Part shown: one piece after another, positions 58,030 through 64,000 of the stretch
Layout of the letters: every line of letters begins with the position of its first letter
How positions within the stretch are numbered: the first letter of the stretch is position 1
From: Trichomonas vaginalis G3
Lineage: Eukaryota > Parabasalia > Trichomonadida > Trichomonadidae
Direction: 5' to 3'
Assembly (NCBI RefSeq): GCF_026262505.1
Contig: NC_067208.1
Span: forward strand, 20,035,962 to 20,099,961
Length of the DNA stretch: 64,000 nucleotides
The notes under the pieces: generated by a model
Seen by the model: the letters and a program-made list of their open reading frames with translations, nothing else
Database searches by the model: none
What the model was told of the DNA's origin: nothing
Made by a program: the position numbers and the translations under genes

Positions 58030-58121
58030 TTCATACAAAATAAAAATAAATTTTCATAAATGTAAGACATGAATTTTTAAAGTTTATTTTTTTTATTTCA
58101 TTATGGTAGTGAATCTTTTAT

Positions 58122-58475
58122 TCATTCATGAAAATAATTATTTCTAATTTCTTTTACTCTCTCGTATATACTAGATTTAAAGAATTCAGATTTTTCTCCA
58201 TAATCTCCTAAATGTTTTCTAATCTTATCGGTTTTCCATTCATTATATGAAACTGTATAAACTTTATTCCTAAATTCATATTTTATTATAGATTTAGTAT
58301 TTTCAAACTCTTCAATATTTAAAACTTTACATCCTTCTTTATTAAATATATGTTTCACATATTCAGGATTAACAATTCTATAATATTGCTTCCCTTTAAA
58401 TCTTTGAATATAAACAGGAACACCATCCTCTAAAATTCGATAATCTATTTTATCTGGTTTTACTTGTTGGGTCAT
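58122..58475 (-). CDS. hypothetical Polinton terminal gene, 117 aa
   Basis: Basic, beta-rich first half (YRILEDGVPVYIQRFKGKQY) and a helical end. Closest gene to the right terminal repeat. Start behind TTTTTTATTCTTACATAA, the B-type leader. No family recognised. Confidence 0.45.
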   Translation of the reverse strand: MTQQVKPDKIDYRILEDGVPVYIQRFKGKQYYRIVNPEYVKHIFNKEGCKVLNIEEFENTKSIIKYEFRNKVYTVSYNEWKTDKIRKHLGDYGEKSEFFKSSIYERVKEIRNNYFHE

Positions 58476-58590
58476 TTATGTAAGAATAAAAAAATAAATT
58501 ATTTTAAAATTAATGTGTTAAAAAAATGATACAAAATCGTTCGATATTGTATGAATTCCACCATATTTGGAATCTATGCAAAAATAGAAT

Positions 58591-58893
58591 CTTTCTACCG
58601 ATTTAGAATTTAAATATCCCCATAAGTTATATATTAATTTAATAAATTATATTATCATTTATAATAAAATTTTTCGAAATGCAGATAAATTTTAACATGT
58701 TCGAAATGAAACTATTATAAAATATATTCTTTTTATTAATGGTAATATAGGAATTGTAGGAATAAAAACTTTTTATAAATTATTCATAAATTTTTAAAAT
58801 CTGCTATTCGGAAGTATGTTCAAAAATCATTCAATTATGTGAGAATTCTTACGATTACAAAAAAAGTCACACACCCCGTCATCTTCTACTACT
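58591..58893 (-). repeat. right terminal inverted repeat of Polinton B (303 bp)
   Basis: Reverse complement of 33300-33602; ends TCTTCTACTACT directly before TTACAT. Confidence 0.92.
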
Positions 58894-58899
58894 TTACAT
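58894..58899. repeat. 6-bp target-site duplication TTACAT, right copy
   Basis: Matches 33294-33299. Confidence 0.9.
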
Positions 58900-60145
58900 G
58901 AGACTACTTTCTCTAGGAAAGTCAAAATACAATTCGTCCGAATTATACGGTTGTTTACATAAGTGCAATGTTTTGGTTAATTTATTTGAAGATGCAATCA
59001 ATATTCTGAAAAGCTACAAAATAGTTTTTAAACTTAAATCATCATGCGGACTTGTTGATTTCTTTGAAAAATACAAGACCGAATTTGCATCTGATTTAGG
59101 ATCAAAAACCGAAATTCAAAATCTTCAGTTAAAGCTATCTAAACTTGAAAATGACAACCTTCAATTAACACAATCCATCAATGATTTCAAAAACATTTCC
59201 CAATTACGTGAATCAGAAGATTTCGAAAAAATTTACAATTTATTAAAAAATTTTTCAGAAATAGGCTATAAAGAAAAGATATCTCTTTCATCTGCACTCA
59301 AATTAAATGAGAAACGAAATGAACACGAGCAAACCCCACTCCTTCACTCATGTAAAATTGGTGATTTTCAATTAACGAAATCTCTCATTGAAGGTGGTTG
59401 TAATAAAGATGTAGTTAGTAAGTATGGAAATAACTGTTTAATGGTTGCATCTAGCAATGGACACATTGACATTGTTAAATATTTGATTGAAATTGGTTTT
59501 GACAAGGATTGGCGAAATAAAACTGATGGATTTAATGCAATACTTTTTGCATCACAAGAAGGTCATCTTGAAGTTATTAAATATCTACAAAGCATTGGAT
59601 GTGATGTAAATTCTAAAACAAATGATAATTCAAATTGTATTTACTTAGCATCATCTCAAGGTCATCTTGAAACAGTCAAATATCTTATTTCATGTGGAGT
59701 TAATCCAAATGAAAAAGATAATGATGGATTTAATGCGATACTTAATGCATCACAAGAAGGTCATCTTGAAGTCATTAAATATCTTCAAAACATTGGATGT
59801 GATGTAAATTCTAAAACAAATGCTAATGCAAATTGTATTTACTTAGCATCATTTAATGGTCATCTTGAAACAGTCAAATATCTTATTTCATGTGGAGTTA
59901 ATCCAAATGAAAAAGATAATGATGGATTTAATGCGATACTTAATGCATCATTAAAAGGTCATCTTGAAGTCATTAAATATCTTCTAATGAATGGGTGTAA
60001 CAAAAATGATAAAACAAATACTAATGATACATCACTTCATTGGGCGGCTGCAAATGGTCATTTTAATGTTGTTGAATTTTTAGTTTCAATTCGTGTCAAC
60101 CTTAACGAAAAAAACAAAGATGGAAAAACAGCACTTGATTTGGCA

Positions 60146-61201
60146 TAAGGGTTTCGTTTTGCTAAAATTGTCACTTTTATAGCATATTTGTTTTTGGATG
60201 TTTTGCGAAACCAAAAAAAAAAACTATGATATACAATGTGTGTGTAAAGAAAATACTTTATTTACTAGTTAAAAAATCATTTGGTATTGATCAAGTTATT
60301 TTTTCTGGATAAGATATTATATGGATAATTGGATAGAAAATACAATTATATAATCTTGTACCTGGTTTAATTAAGCTAATTGTCATCAGAAACTTGTAAT
60401 TTTTATGAATTTCAGATTTTCTTTTCATTACTGCTTTTCTTAATAGGTCAAGTTCTTATTTACGTTATAAAGTATGATATTTACAAATATCAAGTTATCA
60501 TGTTTTTTGAGAAATTATGAGAAACAAACAAAAATGAAAAAGATAGGAATAGCAATGAATAGTGATGTGGGTATAGAAAATGTAAGAGATATGAATGCAA
60601 AGCAATCAGTATTTAGGATATTGACCATAGATTTCGAAAAAAAATGCTGCATATTGAGCGAAAACTATGATTATATTATAAGGCTGTCATTTAAAGCATA
60701 ATGAAACTATTCCCTTTTCATTTTAATCGAATAAGATAGTAAAGATTTTTGAATTAGCTAGAAACTGATGAGATGTTTTCACAAATCAGATTTTTAATCT
60801 CTATAATGCATAATTCACTCAATATCTCAATTTTGATATTGCGAGATATTTTTGCTATCGGTTTCGCAATTTTGACACAATAGCAAGAGGGTTCTATAAG
60901 CATTATTATCAACGTAGAATCTGAATATCATATCAGAAAATGTCGCAAATCTGACATTTACCCGACCAAATAGCAAAAATAATTGAATACTTTTCGCAAA
61001 AACTTTAAAAATCGATAAAAATATGAAATATAGATATTAAAGAGACTTTTTATATAATATTCATAAAGATTTTCCAAAAATATGATACCGCAAAATTAAA
61101 AAAGTGACGTCTTGAGTGGAGTCAAAGGTCGAAATTGCTAGCTAAATGTTTTTTTAGCGAAATTGCGTATTGTACGTTTTTTTCGCAAAACGAAACCCTT
61201 A
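60146..61201. mobile_element. transposon E, copy 2, 1,056 bp (7-bp duplication TTTGGCA)
   Basis: Inverted ends TAAGGGTTTCGTTTTGC; flanked by TTTGGCA at 60139-60145 and 61202-61208. Opposite orientation to copy 1 and identical in length once element F is removed from that copy. It keeps the small frame MIFTNIKLSCFLRNYEKQTK (60474-60701). Differences between copies are few, so both are young. Confidence 0.9.
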
Positions 61202-61274
61202 TTTGGCAAAAGAAAATCAGAATCAAAATGAGAATTACAAGAAGATAATAAATCTTCTTCTTAAATCAATTTAA

Positions 61275-61509
61275 ATTTTACTATGATCTATTTATTTCCT
61301 CAGCATACTACTAAGCAAACTGTGCGGGTAATTCAGAAGCAATCTGTCTGTACTTTAATAATTCTCAAATATGTTTAAATAAAATATCAAACAAATCGAT
61401 GATAAGTCACTCTTTGTTCAATAATTTGTTATATTTTATTTAAAGAGATTTATCATAATTTGTGTATCGATGAAAAAAAAAATATTATATTTTAAAAAAA
61501 TCTAAATTT
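61275..61509. other. intergenic host DNA
   Basis: AT-rich spacer between the ends of two convergent host genes; nothing recognised. Confidence 0.5.
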
Positions 61510-64000
61510 TTATTTTCTATTATTCTTATTTGATTGCTGAGGCATGTTCTGAGCCAATTCCTCTATCCCAACGAGTAACTGTTTGTGTTTCTCGTTCTCT
61601 GGGTCTAATTCGTTCGCAATCTTTATTTCAGACAGCGCGTAAGGGACATTCGAACTGTTTATGTAAATCATGGCCATTCTCGCGTGTAAATAGGACAAAT
61701 TCTTCTTGTTTACACAGAATTTGTCAAAATTCTCGATTGCCTTCTGTAGAATTGTCTGGCTGACCTTTGGATCGATCTGTGCTGCAAGATCTGATGCAAT
61801 CAACGAAGCATTGATGCAGGAAGGATGGAACGGATAGAATAATTCGACCAAACTCAAAACTCGAACTGCGAGAACGTAACTGAGCGTTTTCATGCCGAGC
61901 ATTGATGCCAATTCACGGAGGATGGAGTATCTGATGATAATTTCTGGATCAAACTGGTCATAATAATGTTCACTGATTATTAAGGATTTTGTAATCATAT
62001 CGAAGCTTGCCTGGTATTCTTTTGTCTGCATCTTTATCAATGCAATGTAAAACAGTGTCGTAGCCATTGTTTTGTCGAAGATATCTTTGGAATCTTTTGC
62101 AATTGTCTGGAAAATGTTCAAAGAAGATGATAAATCACCAGCTGTATAGAGAGAAGTGCCAATATTTACCATCCTTTCGGCAACTGCTGACTTGGAAAAG
62201 CTGAATTTGATTAATGGCTCAACATCAACGACATGATCAAAGCAAAGCTTGTCAACTGATGCGCGAGGTACAACTTTGACACTAAATGAAGATAATACGC
62301 CACTCAAAATAAGATTCTTGGCGCTGGCAGGGAAATCATTTAATTCATAATTGTATTTTTCAAGGCAGATCTGCTTAATCTTTTCTCTGATAGCTGCTAC
62401 ATTCTCTTCTGTACCTGCAGTGTTAGTAATTCTGTTGATTGTAGTAATTAAAGTTTGGATATCAGTACTTTCATGTCTATGAAGGTATTTGATGGATCTG
62501 ATGATCATCTCCGCTTCAATGATGATCAAAGATGCCTTTAACAAGTCAATTTCGTCTGAATTTGTCTGGATTTCCTGAGTTTCCTCAGAATTTTCAGTGT
62601 CACTTTTTGGAGAGGAAGTTCCCTTTTCGGTTTTTTCTTTTTCAATTTTCTGTTTTTCAAAAATTGTGTTTTTGACGTGTTTAGCAACTTCACCGAGATA
62701 CCTAGCATTAATACCACGCCTGTGCATCTCATTAACAATTGAAGTTCCGTTTGAAACGAAACCATTTGTTTGAACAAAATCTTCGATGAAAAGTGGAATC
62801 AAATGTGTCTTTAAGAATGAAGCGAGTTCAATTATGTTCTGAGGGACCTCTTTAGCATTGGAATCAACAGTCAAAGCGTTGACATCGAATAAAATTCTTT
62901 CAATTTTGTCCAAAATCGCTGCTTTCCTCTTGTTGAGTTCTTCGCCTGTTCCTCTGTACATTTTCTCTCTGTCTCCGCCAAGCTTAACAAGCTCTTCATC
63001 GTTCTTTTGTAAAGTTTTGAATTCTTCAAATTGAGAAACCGCTTCTCGTTTAATAATCTTTCCGTGGTCCTTAACAGGGTCTGGGAAATTATAGTCACGA
63101 GGGGTTGCTACGTGGAAATCTGCGATGTACTTGTTTCCGTCTGATCCGATGATGCCTGAGCAGTCAGAACAAGTATAAATTTTGCGATCATTTGCACTTT
63201 TTACAGATGAAGGGGCAACTCCGATCTTTTCAGCAAGTTCTTTGAAGAAACCATCGAATTCATCGCTAAATCTGTAAATTGAGTGGTCTTCGATATCATA
63301 TCCTTGTACAACTTGAGCTTTTCTGTAAAGTAAGCCAGGAACAAGGCATTGGACAACCCAACGCTCGTTAAAATAGTCAACAATCATCGTTTTAGATACT
63401 TTGTAGCCATTACTGAGTGCTTTTATGAGTGGATATGTATCAATGTTATGAGAGAACGTTCTGTGAGCAGCATCTGCACCTCCCTTGTTCTCGTATAATG
63501 GCGCGAGTGCATAAAGTGGTGCAATAAAGAGATCGTGGTAAGAATATGATCCAAGATCGTTCATTGGTGGAATTAAGCCACGTTTGATGTTGATAATGCC
63601 ATTAATAGTGTTTTTGATGAATGCCTGTTCAACTTTTCCGACGTAAACATCATGAAAATTGTCATTTGGAAGAGAATCAATGATATCATCGATATTTCCA
63701 AGGATAGAGCCATCTTCTTGGTCGAATAACCTAAGTAGTATGTTGTGGTCGCTATCGGTTTCGTTGGAATTGTTGTAAATCTTGTGGCCATCAATAAAAT
63801 TATGAAATCCGTGCCTTTCAAGAGGGAAAAGTTCGCACCAACGCTTGGAAACTGATATGTAATGATCTCTGAACGTACGAGAAAGAGAAATAACAAGTAA
63901 ATGCAAAGATTTGAAGATTTTATCTTTTTCAACATAAAAACCGGTCTGAGAAGCATTGATTATGTATTCTTTGCCTTCAGCTGTTGTCAAGGCGAACTTC
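61510..64000 (-). CDS. CLU (clustered mitochondria/TIF31) family protein, 5' end outside window
   Basis: At least 830 residues are visible and the frame runs open to the window edge without an ATG, so the start lies beyond 64000. The CLU domain is recognised by GADAAHRTFSHNIDTYPLIK, the TCSDCSGIIGSDGNKYIADF signature and the HVATPRDYNFPDP segment (residues about 165-300 of the visible part). The C-terminal third is helical with TPR-like repeats (SLNIFQTIAKDSKDIFDKTM; YALSEIKIANELDPENEKHK). In other eukaryotes CLU proteins bind mRNAs for mitochondrial proteins near mitochondria; trichomonads have only hydrogenosomes, so the role here may differ. Base use is less AT-rich than the surroundings. 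Confidence 0.8.
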   Translation of the reverse strand, partial: KFALTTAEGKEYIINASQTGFYVEKDKIFKSLHLLVISLSRTFRDHYISVSKRWCELFPLERHGFHNFIDGHKIYNNSNETDSDHNILLRLFDQEDGSILGNIDDIIDSLPNDNFHDVYVGKVEQAFIKNTINGIINIKRGLIPPMNDLGSYSYHDLFIAPLYALAPLYENKGGADAAHRTFSHNIDTYPLIKALSNGYKVSKTMIVDYFNERWVVQCLVPGLLYRKAQVVQGYDIEDHSIYRFSDEFDGFFKELAEKIGVAPSSVKSANDRKIYTCSDCSGIIGSDGNKYIADFHVATPRDYNFPDPVKDHGKIIKREAVSQFEEFKTLQKNDEELVKLGGDREKMYRGTGEELNKRKAAILDKIERILFDVNALTVDSNAKEVPQNIIELASFLKTHLIPLFIEDFVQTNGFVSNGTSIVNEMHRRGINARYLGEVAKHVKNTIFEKQKIEKEKTEKGTSSPKSDTENSEETQEIQTNSDEIDLLKASLIIIEAEMIIRSIKYLHRHESTDIQTLITTINRITNTAGTEENVAAIREKIKQICLEKYNYELNDFPASAKNLILSGVLSSFSVKVVPRASVDKLCFDHVVDVEPLIKFSFSKSAVAERMVNIGTSLYTAGDLSSSLNIFQTIAKDSKDIFDKTMATTLFYIALIKMQTKEYQASFDMITKSLIISEHYYDQFDPEIIIRYSILRELASMLGMKTLSYVLAVRVLSLVELFYPFHPSCINASLIASDLAAQIDPKVSQTILQKAIENFDKFCVNKKNLSYLHARMAMIYINSSNVPYALSEIKIANELDPENEKHKQLLVGIEELAQNMPQQSNKNNRK

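Larger units (their letters stand above)
33300..58893. mobile_element. Polinton/Maverick element B, 25,594 bp, inserted in a host ankyrin gene
   Basis: Ends are 303-bp terminal inverted repeats starting AGTAGTAGAAGATGACGGGG, flanked by TTACAT duplications. Gene parts: terminal hypothetical genes, core-type peptides, major capsid, packaging ATPase, penton-like, fibre with collar, primase-helicase, T5orf172 regulator, integrase and protein-primed DNA polymerase B. The terminal repeats look identical, so the insertion is young, yet the capsid, ATPase, polymerase and some smaller genes are broken: about ten to fifteen breaks in all. Nested transposons occupy 33720-36988 and A-type DNA occupies 45478-47090 and about 50150-51110. 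Confidence 0.92.
58894..61274 (+). pseudogene. host ankyrin-repeat protein gene, 3' part (interrupted by transposon E copy 2)
   Basis: Continues the host gene that begins at 33154. After a helical head (ELYGCLHKCNVLVNLFEDAI) and a coiled coil, eight or so ankyrin repeats run from about 59330 to 60145, for example GHLEVIKYLQSIGCDVNSKT and GHLETVKYLISCGVNPNEKD, with two pairs nearly identical. At 60146 transposon E copy 2 interrupts the gene and its first three bases, TAA, act as a stop. The original end (KENQNQNENYKKIINLLLKS, stop 61272-61274) follows the transposon in frame. Ankyrin repeats bind other proteins; the partner is unknown. Both insertions left the host frame intact. Confidence 0.8.

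Noticed and set aside
61530-61763. Plus-strand frame within the CLU gene
   Set aside because: Shadow of the CLU coding sequence.

Overview
The window reads as AT-rich, intron-poor chromosomal DNA of a parabasalid protist of the Trichomonas/Tritrichomonas type. This rests on a host gene with the trichomonad initiator-binding domain (24317-25045), a trichomonad-style ankyrin-repeat gene, and two large Polinton/Maverick-type elements that together fill about three quarters of the window. The species cannot be fixed from the sequence alone.

Layout: (1) 1 to about 22,960 is a Polinton-like element (A) that runs off the left edge. It carries a packaging ATPase, small structural-type genes, a fibre block with collagen-like and phage-collar domains, integrase, KilA-N/MSV199/T5orf172 regulator genes (mostly remnants) separated by arrays of palindromic repeats, a tRNA-like sequence beside iterons, and a Dam/D12-type adenine methyltransferase. 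(2) 22,960-33,153 is host DNA: an initiator-binding-domain protein, a membrane RING-H2 E3 ligase and a divergent beta-propeller-like gene, plus a 0.93-kb fold-back repeat. (3) 33,154-61,274 is one host ankyrin-repeat gene split by a 25.6-kb Polinton (B, 33,300-58,893, 6-bp target duplication TTACAT, 303-bp terminal inverted repeats identical by eye) and, near its 3' end, by a 1,056-bp transposon. (4) 61,510 to the right edge is a CLU-family gene whose 5' end lies outside the window.

Element B carries the classical Polinton set: major capsid, packaging ATPase, penton-like protein, fibre, integrase and protein-primed DNA polymerase B. Several of these are broken, while the integrase and a primase-helicase look whole. 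B also contains DNA of the A type (45,478-47,090 and about 50,150-51,110), so the two lineages have exchanged material. In B's left part transposons are nested several deep: a fold-back element (33,720-36,988) holds a second transposon (34,644-36,651), which holds a third (34,951-35,898), which holds an array of five hairpins. A second copy of the middle transposon at 60,146-61,201 shows the empty site of the innermost one.

The most striking signal is in element A. A by-eye search found GATC only in 12 places across about 23 kb, every one at the centre of an intergenic palindrome of the form GGTTAGATCTAACC or GGTGAGATCTCACC, and A encodes a methyltransferase of the class that often recognises GATC. 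The palindromes come with tandem repeats that change sequence in concert, and similar arrays flank single genes as inverted pairs (KilA-N, a DUF gene twice, the primase-helicase). This suggests a modular system of single-gene cassettes with recombining, possibly methylation-controlled ends.
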